The notes beneath the pieces are model-generated. The model made no database searches. It saw only the letters and a program-made list of their open reading frames with translations, and had not been told where the DNA came from. Both the position numbers and the translations under genes were made by a program. 64,000 nucleotides of DNA from Anaerolineae bacterium (lineage in GTDB: Bacteria; Chloroflexota; Anaerolineae; Aggregatilineales; Aggregatilineaceae), in the NCBI GenBank assembly GCA_027494015.1, contig JAOSJP010000012.1:372001-436000 (forward strand). Direction: 5' to 3'. Shown piece after piece: positions 23,863 to 32,815 of the stretch (the stretch's first letter is position 1; every line of letters starts with the position of its first letter).

Positions 23863-24729
23863 TTATTTATCGCCCGTCGCGCCGCGCACCAGCACCGGCA
23901 CGCTGGCGCGCGCCTCCAAAACGCCCGCCCAATCCCCCGCATTGCGCACCACGAATCCGGCAGTGTGGCGCGCGCCGCTCGCGTCCTCATACTCCACGCG
24001 CAGTAGGTTATCGTCGAAGGGATTCTCGTCCGGCCTGACTCCGCGCTCGGTGACCACCACGCGGCGGATGCGGGCCAGCGGGATGGCGTGCGCCCGATCG
24101 AACAGCAGCCGGTCGGGGGCCAGGTACAGCCAGCGCGCCGTCTCCATCCAGGCGGGCGGCAGCGCGCGCGGATCGGGCTGGCCCGCCACCCCAGAACGCC
24201 AACCCTTCTCGCCCTCTGGCACCATATACACAGCGGGCGCGGGGCCGAAGTCTTCATAAGCCTCGCCCACCGCCAGCACGGGCAGCCCCGTCAGCGCGCC
24301 AAGCTGCGCCGCGAAAACCTCCACCGGCCCTTCGATGAAGGCGCTGACACGCCAGCCGCCCGCTTCCGCGCTGTGGATGACCAGTTCTGGCGTCTCGATG
24401 CGCCGGTTCCAGGCCGTCTTGACGCGCGTGCGCAGCCCGATCCAGCGCACCGCCTCCAGCGGCGTGGCGTGATCCAGCGCGTGCGAGCGATGCCCGCTGA
24501 AGACCAGCCGCCCGTCAAGGACGGCCAGCGCGCCGAAGGCGCGATACCCCGGCTGACGCGCCAGCAGGTCGCCCCGGCTGATCGTGCCCAGCGGCCCGCC
24601 CTGCACCGTCTGCCCGGCGTCCGTCCACGCGGCGGCAGTGCGCGCCACATACCGGCGCTGGGCCAGTGAATCCCAGGCCAGCGCCGCGCCGATGATCACC
24701 AGCAAGAGCACCAGCAGCGCGATCTCCAT
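23863..24729 (-). CDS. Membrane-anchored protein, paralogue of 25337-26143
   Basis: The roughly 288-residue protein starts at ATG 24729 (GTG 24741 also possible). It has one N-terminal helix (IALLVLLLVIIGAALAW), then a soluble part. The C-terminal third, ARWLYLAPDRLLFDRAHAIPLARI ... NLLRVEYEDASGARHTAGFVV, closely matches the neighbour at 25337. The middle has a conserved FGALAVLDGRLVFSGHR. No catalytic motif is evident; a PH-like or GRAM-like fold is possible. Confidence 0.65.
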   Translation of the reverse strand: MEIALLVLLLVIIGAALAWDSLAQRRYVARTAAAWTDAGQTVQGGPLGTISRGDLLARQPGYRAFGALAVLDGRLVFSGHRSHALDHATPLEAVRWIGLRTRVKTAWNRRIETPELVIHSAEAGGWRVSAFIEGPVEVFAAQLGALTGLPVLAVGEAYEDFGPAPAVYMVPEGEKGWRSGVAGQPDPRALPPAWMETARWLYLAPDRLLFDRAHAIPLARIRRVVVTERGVRPDENPFDDNLLRVEYEDASGARHTAGFVVRNAGDWAGVLEARASVPVLVRGATGDK

Positions 24730-24737
24730 GTGACCTG

Positions 24738-24953
24738 TCACCTGTCTTTCTTGCGGGGGCTACGATGGGGACGCCGCGAGCGATCTGCCAGGCCCGCCTC
24801 TCCCTCCTCGCGATAACGCTTCAGCCACTTGTAGCCTGTCTTGCGGCTGATATTGTAGTACCGGCACAAGGCACTGATATTCGCCCCTTCTACCAGCGCT
24901 CGCGTCACAAACTCCTTGCGCAGAGACTTGGTTGTGCTCACCTCCCAGGGCAT
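24738..24953 (-). mobile_element. IS481-type transposase N-terminal fragment
   Basis: The frame from ATG 24953 (AAGGAGG upstream) encodes 71 residues: MPWEVSTTKSLRKEFVTRAL, then the helix-turn-helix ISALCRYYNISRKTGYKWLKRYREEGEAGLADRSRRPHRSP. This is the start of IS481-family transposases. It then ends at a stop, and the DDE catalytic domain is absent. It lies between two paralogous genes. Confidence 0.75.
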
Positions 24954-25119
24954 CTTCGACCTCCTTCTGCTTAAGCCCATAAGGACCTTAAACGGTAATC
25001 TATGTCTCCGAATGAGTGTTACCTGTCTGCCTGGGCTACACAAGGGGGAAGAGACCGTCAGGCGACCAAGCCCCGTCTCTAGAGCGTGTTATGCACTTCT
25101 TCCGGGTATACGCCCCCCA

Positions 25120-25264
<145 letters not shown>

Positions 25265-25336
25265 GAGGACTGAACCCCACCTGTCAAAGTTCATAACAGC
25301 CTCTAGCCCGGCTACAGGGAGTGGTGTGTGCAGGCC

Positions 25337-26143
25337 TCACGCTCCTTTCTGCTTGCGCCCCTCGTGCACAGCCAGCGGCAGATCGGCCCGGCGCACGATA
25401 GCCTCTGCCCAGCGCCCGGCGTGTTCCACCAGGAAGCCGGCGGCCTGGAGCGCGCCGTCCGGCGCGGCGTATTCCACGCGCAGCAGCGTGCCCGCGCGCC
25501 GCCCTTCGCCCCCGTGATACACGTCCAGGCGGGCCATCGTCGCCAGCGGAATGGCCTCACGCCACTCAAAGAGCAGCCGGTCAGGGGCCAGGTAGAGCGC
25601 CCCTTCGCGTTCGGGCGTCCATTCGCCGTAGATGTCCTGGATCATGCGCGTGGCGCGCGCCGGGCCGAAGTCATCGCGCCCTTCGCCCGCATCGTGCAGG
25701 GGGAGAGCGCCGGCGTCGCTTAGCGCCCCGGCGAGTTCCGGGACGCCCCCTCCGGAGAACACTCCGACGCGCCACCCGTCCGGGCTGCCGTAGTGCACGG
25801 CCAGCGCCCGCGCCCGCCGACTCGCTGGCAGTGCAATGGTGACCAGGCTGAGGCGCTGCACCTGCTCCAGCGCGACCTGCCCATCGCAGGCGCTGCTGCC
25901 CTGTCCCTGAAAAGCCAGCGCACCCCCGGCAAGGCCCGCCGCGCCGAATACGCCGCGCCCGTAGGTGATGCGCGGGCGAAGCCCATGACACACCACCCCG
26001 ACCGGGCCATAGCGCACGACCAGCCCGGCGCGCACCCAGGCCGTGCGCACGCGAATCACATGCGCGCGCCGTCTGCGCCGCTGCCACCACCAGCCGCCCC
26101 CGCTCACGTCCAGCGCCTCCATCGCCCGCGCCTGGCGGGTCAC
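25337..26143 (-). CDS. Paralogue of the 23863-24729 protein
   Basis: The 268-residue protein starts at GTG 26143 (GGAGC upstream) or ATG 26122. It shares with 23863-24729 the block ALYLAPDRLLFEWREAIPLATMARL ... TLLRVEYAAPDGALQAAGFLVEHAGRW. The N-terminal membrane helix of the paralogue is replaced by an Arg/Trp-rich segment (GGWWWQRRRRRAHVIRVR). The pair probably arose by duplication and was later separated by the IS481 remnant and poly-C region. Confidence 0.65.
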   Translation of the reverse strand: MTRQARAMEALDVSGGGWWWQRRRRRAHVIRVRTAWVRAGLVVRYGPVGVVCHGLRPRITYGRGVFGAAGLAGGALAFQGQGSSACDGQVALEQVQRLSLVTIALPASRRARALAVHYGSPDGWRVGVFSGGGVPELAGALSDAGALPLHDAGEGRDDFGPARATRMIQDIYGEWTPEREGALYLAPDRLLFEWREAIPLATMARLDVYHGGEGRRAGTLLRVEYAAPDGALQAAGFLVEHAGRWAEAIVRRADLPLAVHEGRKQKGA

Positions 26144-26187
26144 CGTGCTCCGATCTTACCCGCTTCTGCCGCGCGTGCCATGCGCCG

Positions 26188-26623
26188 GGGGTGGGCAAAG
26201 GTTGGCAGGATATTGACCTCACCCCCAGCCTCGCCCCGCTCGGCTTGCCCCCTCTCCGTTGACGGAGAGGGGGCGGCGAGGCGCGTGAGCGCCGAGCGGG
26301 GGTGAGGTCAAGAGGGCGCAGCAGAGTGTCACCCGCTGTAGGGTTACACCACCAAGACACGCCGCAGGGTTATACCAACCCAACACGGGACAGGAACCGT
26401 CCAGCGGGTGCCTCACAAGCCAGCGTCAGCCGTCTGCGGCGCTGCCTACTGAGTCTGACGCGAGCATGAGCGCCCGCAGGGTCACGCTCCGAGACGGGGT
26501 TGATGGGCAGTTCCGGCTGCCGTTGCCGACAAGTGGTAAAACCCTATGACCGGATTCCGTAGCATAACCCTACGTCGCGTGACACAGAGCAGCGCCCCTA
26601 CCTGACAGGTTTTGCACGCACCC
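26188..26623. repeat. Pal-B composite repeat split by a MITE-like insertion
   Basis: The left part is 26188-26326 (GGTGGGCAAAGGTTGGCAGG, then palindrome 26214-26310, then GCGCAGCAGAG). The right part resumes at 26585 (CAGAGCAGCGCCCC) and ends TTTTGCACGCACCC at 26623. Joined without the insert it matches the other composites. Confidence 0.85.
26327..26584. mobile_element. 258-bp MITE-like element with possible structured RNA
   Basis: The ends are 20-bp imperfect inverted repeats (TGTCACCCGCTGTAGGGTTA against TAACCCTACGTCGCGTGACA; 17 of 20 pair). CAGAG is duplicated on both sides (26322-26326, 26585-26589), and it occurs once in uninterrupted composites. No ORF is present. The interior can form several stems: CACCCGCT (26330-26337) with AGCGGGTG (26403-26410), and GCGTCAG (26423-26429) with CTGACGC (26455-26461). 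Confidence 0.8.
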
Positions 26624-26800
26624 GTGTGGGCAAAGGTTGACAGCGACTCGCTGAAGGCAGGGCATTGACCTCACCCCCAGCCTCGCCCCGCTCGGCTTGC
26701 CCCCTCTCCGTTGACGGAGAGGGGGCGGCGAGGCGCGTGAGCGCCGAGCGGGGGTGAGGTCAAGGGGGGCGCAGCAGAGCAGCGCTTCTACGCAAGCTGC
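26624..26800. repeat. Pal-B composite repeat, right-truncated
   Basis: GTGTGGGCAAAGGTTGACAG leads into the palindrome at 26666-26762, then GGCGCAGCAGAGCAGCGC. It is tandem with the interrupted copy. Confidence 0.85.
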
Positions 26801-26843
26801 CCGTATCCTCCCTATCCCCCTTAAAGTTGAACCCTTAGCGCCG

Positions 26844-26874
26844 AAGACATGGCTAGAACATTCGTGCTAAACTG
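26844..26874 (+). promoter_or_regulatory. Promoter of the protease-capsid operon with LexA-like box
   Basis: AAGACA (26844-26849) and TAAACT (26868-26873) are 18 bp apart. Between them lies AGAACATTCGTGC (26855-26867). The block is nearly identical to the terS promoters and related to the SOS box at 21472. Confidence 0.7.
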
Positions 26875-26922
26875 CTAGCATGTGACGTTGGGCAGGCATT
26901 CCTGGTATGGGCGGGAGGGCCG

Positions 26923-28755
26923 ATGGCACAGCAGACTCGGACGGCGCCGGTCAGCACGGCGGTCAAGATGTTGGGCGATGGCGGGCGCGTCGGCGGCTAC
27001 CTGGTCGTGTGGGGTGACGACGCGCGCCGCGACCTGCAGGGCGAGTATTTCTCGCCGGAGACAGACCTGGGGCTGGACTGGTACCCGCGCCGCCCCGTCC
27101 TCTACCAGCACGGGCTGGATGGCGCGCTCGGCCCGGCGCTGATCGGGCAGATCGAGGCCATGCAGCCGGACTCGGTCGGGCTGTGGGTGGAGGCGCAGTT
27201 GGACCTGCGCCGCCGCTGGGCGCGGGCGGTGCTCGATCTTGTGCGGCAGGGCGTGCTCGGCTGGAGCAGCGGCAGCCTGCCGCATCTGGTTGAGGTCGAG
27301 GCGGACGGGCACATCCGGCGCTGGCCCATCGTCGAGGGCAGCCTGACGCCGACGCCCGCCGAGCCGCGCTACACCGATGCGGTGGCGGTCAAGGCGGCGT
27401 ACCAGGCGCTGGGGCTGCCGGTGGGACGGCTGTCCTTGGACGAGCCGCCGAGCAGGGAACGGGCGAAGGATGATCAAGGAGGGAGCATGACGATTCACGA
27501 GCACGACGGGGGCGCCAACGGCGGCGCGATCAAGCGGCTGCCAACGGCACAGAGCGCGAGCACGCCGAGCGTCGAAGTGCGCAGCAAGTACGCCGCCCTC
27601 GACGCGGTGGACATGGCCTTCATGCACACCTGGCTCAGCCGTAGCGGGCAGTGGGCGCCCTCGACGGCGTTCATGCGCGAGCTGGCCAGCAAGACCTACC
27701 GCGCCGTCGAGCGCGGCGAGCTGGACGCCGGGGCCGTGCGCGATCTGCCACTCAAGGCCGACGAGCTGATGCACAGCGGCCTGAGCGGGTACGGGGCGGA
27801 GTGGGTGCCGGATGTCTGGTCGAGCGAGCTGTGGCGCAAAGCGCGCGCCGAGAACGTGATCCTGCCGCTCTTCCGCACCTTCGAGATGCCCGCCAACCCC
27901 TACGAGCTGCCCATCTCCGGCACTGACCCGACGGTCTACTACGTGCCGGAGACGCAGGACGAGGACGACCTGACGCTGGGGGCGGGCAATCCCATCCCGG
28001 ACAGCCAGATTGGCAGCGGCAAGGTGACGCTGAGCGCCAGGAAGCTGGCCCTGCGCGTGGGCTTCTCGGCGGAGCTGGTGGAGGACGCGGCGCTGCCGCT
28101 GATCCCGCTCTACCGCGAGCAGGCGCTGCGCGTGATGGCCGACGCCATTGACCACGTGCTGCTCAATGGCGACACGGAGACCGGCGCGACGGGCAACGTC
28201 AACAGCGACAACGCCGCGCCAGAGGCCACGGCCAAGTACCTGATCTTCGACGGGCTGCGTAAGCTGCCGCTGGTCACCACGGCGGCCCAGGCCCAGGACG
28301 CCAACGGTGCGCCGACGGTGGCCCTGCTGCGCGCGGCGCGCTTCCTCATGCCGTCGCGCTACGCCCTGCGCCCCAAGGACTGCGCCTGGATCGTGGACGG
28401 CAGCACCTACGCCAAGCTGCTCAGCGATGCTAACCTGGCGACCGTGGACAAGTTCGGCCCGCACGCCACCGTGCTCACCGGCGAGATCGCCAAAGTGGAC
28501 GGCGTGCCGGTGCTGGTCAGCGCAGAGATGCCGCTGACGCAGGCCGACGGCAAGGCCAACACCACCGGCAACACGAAGGGCCAGGCGGTGTGCGTCTACC
28601 GGCCCGGCTGGGTGGTCGGCTACCGGCGGCGCGTGGCGGCAACGATGGACTACCTGCCGTACTACGACGCCTACCAGATGGTGGCGACGGTGCGCCTGGC
28701 CTTCGCGCCGTTCGACAGCTACGTCGCCAGCCTGCTCTACAACATCACCGTCTAG
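26923..28755 (+). CDS. HK97-type prohead protease fused to major capsid protein
   Basis: The 610-residue protein starts at ATG 26923 (GGGAGG upstream). Residues 1-160 are an HK97 prohead protease: LVVWGDDARRDLQGEYF, His63 in YQHGLDG, Ser115/116 in LGWSSGSLPH, and WPIVEGSLTPTPAEP. Residues 190-610 are an HK97-fold capsid: FRTFEMPANPYELPI, LGAGNPIPDSQIGSGKVTLSARKLALRVGFSAELVEDA, MADAIDHVLLNGD, and a C-terminal YLPYYDAYQMVATVRLAFAPFDSYV. An internal ribosome site with in-frame ATG 27487 could give free capsid. The protease part has no separate stop. Confidence 0.9.
   Translation: MAQQTRTAPVSTAVKMLGDGGRVGGYLVVWGDDARRDLQGEYFSPETDLGLDWYPRRPVLYQHGLDGALGPALIGQIEAMQPDSVGLWVEAQLDLRRRWARAVLDLVRQGVLGWSSGSLPHLVEVEADGHIRRWPIVEGSLTPTPAEPRYTDAVAVKAAYQALGLPVGRLSLDEPPSRERAKDDQGGSMTIHEHDGGANGGAIKRLPTAQSASTPSVEVRSKYAALDAVDMAFMHTWLSRSGQWAPSTAFMRELASKTYRAVERGELDAGAVRDLPLKADELMHSGLSGYGAEWVPDVWSSELWRKARAENVILPLFRTFEMPANPYELPISGTDPTVYYVPETQDEDDLTLGAGNPIPDSQIGSGKVTLSARKLALRVGFSAELVEDAALPLIPLYREQALRVMADAIDHVLLNGDTETGATGNVNSDNAAPEATAKYLIFDGLRKLPLVTTAAQAQDANGAPTVALLRAARFLMPSRYALRPKDCAWIVDGSTYAKLLSDANLATVDKFGPHATVLTGEIAKVDGVPVLVSAEMPLTQADGKANTTGNTKGQAVCVYRPGWVVGYRRRVAATMDYLPYYDAYQMVATVRLAFAPFDSYVASLLYNITV
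27476..27489 (+). promoter_or_regulatory. Internal ribosome binding site for a free capsid protein
   Basis: AAGGAGGG (27476-27483) lies four bases before ATG 27487, which is codon 189 of the fusion and in frame. Initiation here would yield a 422-residue capsid beginning MTIHEHDGG, just after the protease domain. Confidence 0.65.
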
Positions 28756-28770
28756 GCGTGGCGCTTCACT

Positions 28771-29129
28771 TGACCTCACCCCCGCTCGGCGCTGGCGCGC
28801 CTCGCCTCCCCCTCTCCGTTGACGGAGAGGGGGAAAGGCCGAGCGCAGCGAGGCCAGGGGGTGAGGTAAACCGGGCGGCATCTTCCTGCCCCTGCTCACC
28901 CCGCTCAAGCGCTGGCGCGCCTCGCCTCCCCCCGTCCTCCCTCTCCGTTGACGGAGAGGGGAAAGGCCAGCGCAGCGAGGCCAGGGGGTGAGGTAAACCG
29001 GGCGGCCATCTTCCTCTCGGCTCGGAAAGGAGGGGGACACTCACCCCTCGCGCTGCGCGCTCGCCTCCCCTCTCCGTTGACGGAGAGGGGAAAAGGCCGA
29101 GCGCAGCGAGGCCAGGGGGTGAGGTAAAC
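28771..29129. repeat. Three Pal-B palindromes in tandem
   Basis: Copies at 28771-28868, 28894-28996 and 29038-29129, separated by near-identical spacers containing AAACCGGGCGGC and ATCTTCCT. The third copy is shortened. They lie between the capsid gene and the converging FHA gene. Confidence 0.9.
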
Positions 29130-29190
29130 CGGGCGGCGAAAAAGGTCATTCAGTATGAAAAATCTGTGAAATAACGCGCCGGCGATTCGC

Positions 29191-29727
29191 CTATGGTGAC
29201 GATGAATCCGCAGCGCCGAAGAACACCGCCAGGTGTAGCGTTCCGAGGATGAGACGGTCGCCGTGCATCAGCTCGTAGGACTGGTGTGGTTTGAGCCGGT
29301 GCTCGTTGATGAAGGTGCCGTTGGTGCTGCCCAGATCGCTGACGGTCAGGCCGCTGACACGGCGCTCGATCAGGCAGTGTTGCCGCGAGACTCCATGCCG
29401 CTGGGCACCCAGGCTGTTCAGGGCGACCAGGGAATAGTCCTGCGGCGCTTCGTCACCCATCTCGCGACCCAGAATCACCGCGGTGTCGGGGGGCAGGGTG
29501 ATGCATATGCCCGATGGCAGGGCTTGCAGCAGCACGACGTGGTGTGAGGCCAGTTCTTCACCGGCTGAGCCTGGCTGAGACGGCAGGGTGGGCGGGCGCT
29601 TGAGGGGCCGGGTGCGGCTTCCATCCTCGGGGGGAAGCGCTAATGTGCAGTTGGGGCAGGACTCTCTCCCCGCGCTATAGCGCGTCCCACAGCGCGGGCA
29701 GGTCACCATTGCAGGGTCGGATGCCAT
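29191..29727 (-). CDS. FHA-domain protein with N-terminal zinc ribbon
   Basis: The 178-residue protein has GGAG eight bases before the ATG at 29727. A zinc ribbon (CPRCGTRY ... CPNC) occupies residues 9-30. A linker precedes an FHA domain (about 85-170) with VSRQHC, the phosphothreonine-binding core, and DLGSTNGTFIN. FHA domains bind phosphothreonine made by Ser/Thr kinases such as the one at 43202-46701. It is encoded against the phage genes, so it is more likely a host gene than a virion part. Confidence 0.85.
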   Translation of the reverse strand: MASDPAMVTCPRCGTRYSAGRESCPNCTLALPPEDGSRTRPLKRPPTLPSQPGSAGEELASHHVVLLQALPSGICITLPPDTAVILGREMGDEAPQDYSLVALNSLGAQRHGVSRQHCLIERRVSGLTVSDLGSTNGTFINEHRLKPHQSYELMHGDRLILGTLHLAVFFGAADSSSP

Positions 29728-29926
29728 GCTTGCTCCGGATCGGTTGCGCAGGATATGCAGTGTCCATTGTAGTCAGGGTCACAACTTAAGCAACCGGGGG
29801 CGCATCGCCCGGCTGCAGTCTGCAGACGAGTGCGCCGGAAGTTCTATGGCCAGACCACAGCCAGCAGCATGCTATGCACCCCGACCGGGCGCAACAAGGG
29901 CTACACACGCACATCGGGAGGCACAC

Positions 29927-30748
29927 ATGAGCAACATCTACGCCACACTCGACGGGGCGCGGCGCTACCTGGGGCTGGCCGCCGACCAGACCGGCGACGA
30001 TGACCTGCTGCTGATGCTGCTGGGGGCAGCGTCGCGGCTGATCGAGGGCTACGCCGGGCGGCGTTTCTACCCGCTGCGGGCGACGCGCCGCTACACGGCG
30101 AGCGATCCGTTTCGCCTGCTGCTCGGCGCTGACCTGCTGGCGCTGCACAGCCTGACCAACGGCGACGGGCGGGCTATCCCGCTGGACGCGGTTCACCGGG
30201 AGCCAGCCAACGAAGCCGTGAGCGCCTGCCTGCTGCTCGACCGGACGCGCGCCGCGTTCGTTCATGGCGGTGATCCGCTGGAAGCCATTGCCGTCGAAGG
30301 GACGTGGGGCTATCACCCCGTCTGGGCGGACGCCTGGCAGGACTCCGGCGACAGCGTGGGGGACGATCCGCTGGCTGCCGATGCCATGACGCTGACGGTG
30401 AGCGACGCAGCCGGGGCGGGCTTCGCCGCCGGGCAGCTACTGCGCATCGGCGAGGAGTACCTGCACGCCCTGGCCGTGGACGCGCTGACCGATACGCTCA
30501 CCGTCGCGCGCGGGGCCAACGGCACGGCGGCGGCCAGTCACAGCCAGGGCGCGGCCATTGCCATTTACGCCCCGCCGGAAGACGTGCGCCAGGCGTGCCT
30601 GCGCGTGACGCACTGGCTCTACAAGCAGCCGGACGCGGGCTTCGTCCAGCGGACCGGCGGGCTGCGCGGCGAGGTGATCGTCCCGCCGGCGCTGCCCGAC
30701 GACGTGCGCCAGATTCTGGAGCCGCTCGTCCGCGTGCGCGTGGCGTGA
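29927..30748 (+). CDS. Phage head-tail connector (gp6-like)
   Basis: The 273-residue protein starts at ATG 29927 (GGGAGG upstream). The N-terminal ~100 residues (LDGARRYLGLAADQTGDDDLLLMLLGAASRLIEGYAGRRFYP) have the helical gp6-like connector pattern. The C-terminus (PEDVRQACLRVTHWLYKQPDAGF ... LPDDVRQILEPLVRVRVA) is the second part of the same domain. Between them is an inserted beta-rich segment (AGQLLRIGEEYLHALAV). Longer than usual for the family (about 100-110 residues) because of the insert. Confidence 0.75.
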   Translation: MSNIYATLDGARRYLGLAADQTGDDDLLLMLLGAASRLIEGYAGRRFYPLRATRRYTASDPFRLLLGADLLALHSLTNGDGRAIPLDAVHREPANEAVSACLLLDRTRAAFVHGGDPLEAIAVEGTWGYHPVWADAWQDSGDSVGDDPLAADAMTLTVSDAAGAGFAAGQLLRIGEEYLHALAVDALTDTLTVARGANGTAAASHSQGAAIAIYAPPEDVRQACLRVTHWLYKQPDAGFVQRTGGLRGEVIVPPALPDDVRQILEPLVRVRVA

Positions 30749-30764
30749 AGGGGAGGAGGGACTC

Positions 30765-31202
30765 ATGGGCGTATTGGGCACGGCGCTGGCCAACCTGGCC
30801 GCGCTGGCGGTGAGCGGGGTGACCTCCTTCGCGCTGGACGAGACGCCCGGCGCGCTGACGCGGGTGCAGCTTCCCGCGCTGATCGTCGTGCCGGAGCTGG
30901 GCGGCGAGTCGGCGGGGCTGGAGCCGAGCGGGTTCAGTGCGGGCGACGGGCGGCTGGTTGTGACGGTGGCCCATGTGCTGCTGCTGACTCCGCTGCCAGG
31001 CGGGGCGGGGCCGCGCGGGGCGCTGCCGGCCCTGGCGGCGGCGATTGACGCTTATGTCGAGGCGCTGGCCGCCGATCCCACGCTAGGCGGGGCGCTGGCT
31101 GTCCCGCTGCGCTGCGCGCTGCGGGCGGGCGTGGTGCCCTTCGGCGGGGCGGACTATCACGGCGCGGTCTTCACGCACACGTGGACGTTGCATGTGGGGT
31201 GA
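30765..31202 (+). CDS. Probable head closure or tail completion protein
   Basis: The 145-residue protein lies 16 bases after the connector with GGAGG upstream. It has alpha/beta character, SFALDETPGALTRVQLPALIVVPEL and a C-terminal DYHGAVFTHTWTLHVG. Similar small proteins in this position of siphovirus operons close the head or complete the tail. Assigned mainly from position. Confidence 0.5.
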   Translation: MGVLGTALANLAALAVSGVTSFALDETPGALTRVQLPALIVVPELGGESAGLEPSGFSAGDGRLVVTVAHVLLLTPLPGGAGPRGALPALAAAIDAYVEALAADPTLGGALAVPLRCALRAGVVPFGGADYHGAVFTHTWTLHVG

Positions 31203-31318
31203 TGGGTGGTTGGTGGTTGGTTTTTGGTTCCTGGTAGGTGGCTATCAGCAGAGACCTGTGTCGCCAGGAACCGGATACCAACAACCAATCACCAACAACC
31301 AATCACCGTCCGCTCAAA
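31203..31318. repeat. Heptad repeat inverted arms inside the tail operon
   Basis: Left arm: TGGGTGG, TTGGTGG, TTGGTTT, TTGGTTC, CTGGTAG. Right arm: CCGGATA, CCAACAA, CCAATCA, CCAACAA, CCAATCA. The central GTTCCTGG/CCAGGAAC pair closes the hairpin. AAAGGAGG for the next gene follows immediately. Confidence 0.85.
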
Positions 31319-31327
31319 GGAGGGCGC

Positions 31328-32815
31328 ATGGCTGTCACCTTCACTGTCGAAATGGACTGGTCTGCGGACGGCACGTGGACTGACGAGACGGCGCGCGTCC
31401 GGCGGGTGCGCGCGCGGGCTGGATTCGCGCGGGCGCGGGAGCCGGTCGCCGCGCCGGGGGTCTGCGAGCTGGTGCTCGATAACCACGACCGCCGCTTCTC
31501 GCCGGGCAACGCCGCGTCGCCACTGGCTGGGAAATTGCTGCCGGGGCGGGCCGCGCGACTCTGCGCCAGCGAGGGCGGCGACACCTGGACGCTCTTTTGC
31601 GGGACAATCGCGCGCATCGCGCCGGAGGCGGGGGCATGGCCCGGCGCGGTGACGATCACCTGCACCGACGGCATCGCTCGCCTGGCGCGCGCCCGCGTCA
31701 GCGTGCCGCACACCGACGCGGTGCCCGCCGCTGAGGCGGTGAGCGACCTGGTGAGCGCCGTCTACACGCCGCCCGCGCTGAGCATCGCCGACAATGGCGA
31801 CTCCCTGGCTCACTATGGGCGCTCGTGGGAGCCGGAGCGGGTCACTGCCCTCGACGCGCTGGAAGACATCTGCCGGGCGGTGTACGGGCGTTTCTGGGTG
31901 GCGCGCGACGGGACGGTCACCTTCTGGTCGCGCTGCCAGCAGCAGGACCCGTCGGTGAGCGCGGCGCTGGTCAGCGGGACGGGAGCGAGCGCGGCCCCGC
32001 TCGACGCGCTGGACGTGACCCTCGACGCCGAGAGCGTGATCAACCACGCCCAGGTGACCGTCTATCCGGTGGAGACGGTGGGCAGCCTGCAAGTGTTGTG
32101 GACGGCGCGCACCGTGCTGCGTGTCGCGCCGGGGCAGACGCGCACCCTCTACGCGCCATTCCACGATGAGAACGGGGCGCGCGTGGGCGCGCTGGACGTG
32201 CTCGCGCCCGTTGCGACGACCGATTACGCGGTCAACGACCGGGCCGACGGCTCCGGCTACGACTACACGGGCAGCCCGCACTTCGCGCTGAGCGCCGCGA
32301 TTGAGGCGACGCGCGTGGCGATCACGCTGACCAACACGGCCATCGGCCCGCTCTACGTCACGCGCCTGCAGGTGCGTGGCAAGCCGATCCGCGTCTACGA
32401 CCCGATCACCCTGGACGCGGGCGATGCCAGCAGCCAGGCGAGCTTCGAAGAGCGGTCGCTGGCTCTCGACCTGCCCATGCAGCCCGACCCGGTCTTCGGG
32501 CAGGCGTATGCCGAATACCTGGTCGGGCGCTTCAAGACGCCCGCGCTGGCCGCGACGCGGCTGCGCGTCCGCGACCGGGCGCGCCTCGGCGGGGCGAGCG
32601 TCTTCGGCGTGGGGCTGATGGACAAGGTGGTCGTCTCCGACGCCGCGTCGGGGCTGAGCGCGGCGGCGCACTGGGTCTGTGCCGCCGAGTACGAGCTGGC
32701 GACGGGCGGCTTCACGGTGACGCTGCACCTGGAGCGCGCCGACGAGCGCCGCTACGCCCTGCTGGATCGCGCCGGATATGCCGAACTGGGGAGCACAACG
32801 AGGCTGGGGCTATGA
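31328..32815 (+). CDS. Phage tail or baseplate hub-like protein
   Basis: The 495-residue protein starts at ATG 31328 with AAAGGAGG upstream. The N-terminal part (VCELVLDNHDRRFSPGN ... GRAARLCASEGGDTWTLFCGTIARIAP) resembles phage tail proteins with a split-barrel start. The middle (EDICRAVYGRFWVARDGTVTFWSR) is hub-like. Its stop overlaps the next start (ATGA, 32812-32815). The tape measure and major tail protein usually found before such a gene are missing. Confidence 0.6.
   Translation: MAVTFTVEMDWSADGTWTDETARVRRVRARAGFARAREPVAAPGVCELVLDNHDRRFSPGNAASPLAGKLLPGRAARLCASEGGDTWTLFCGTIARIAPEAGAWPGAVTITCTDGIARLARARVSVPHTDAVPAAEAVSDLVSAVYTPPALSIADNGDSLAHYGRSWEPERVTALDALEDICRAVYGRFWVARDGTVTFWSRCQQQDPSVSAALVSGTGASAAPLDALDVTLDAESVINHAQVTVYPVETVGSLQVLWTARTVLRVAPGQTRTLYAPFHDENGARVGALDVLAPVATTDYAVNDRADGSGYDYTGSPHFALSAAIEATRVAITLTNTAIGPLYVTRLQVRGKPIRVYDPITLDAGDASSQASFEERSLALDLPMQPDPVFGQAYAEYLVGRFKTPALAATRLRVRDRARLGGASVFGVGLMDKVVVSDAASGLSAAAHWVCAAEYELATGGFTVTLHLERADERRYALLDRAGYAELGSTTRLGL

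Noticed and set aside
26875..29040. A 721-codon open frame antisense to the protease-capsid gene
   Set aside because: Composition is Arg/His/Gln-rich as expected for antisense frames in GC-rich DNA, and its N-terminus is translated Pal-B repeat.
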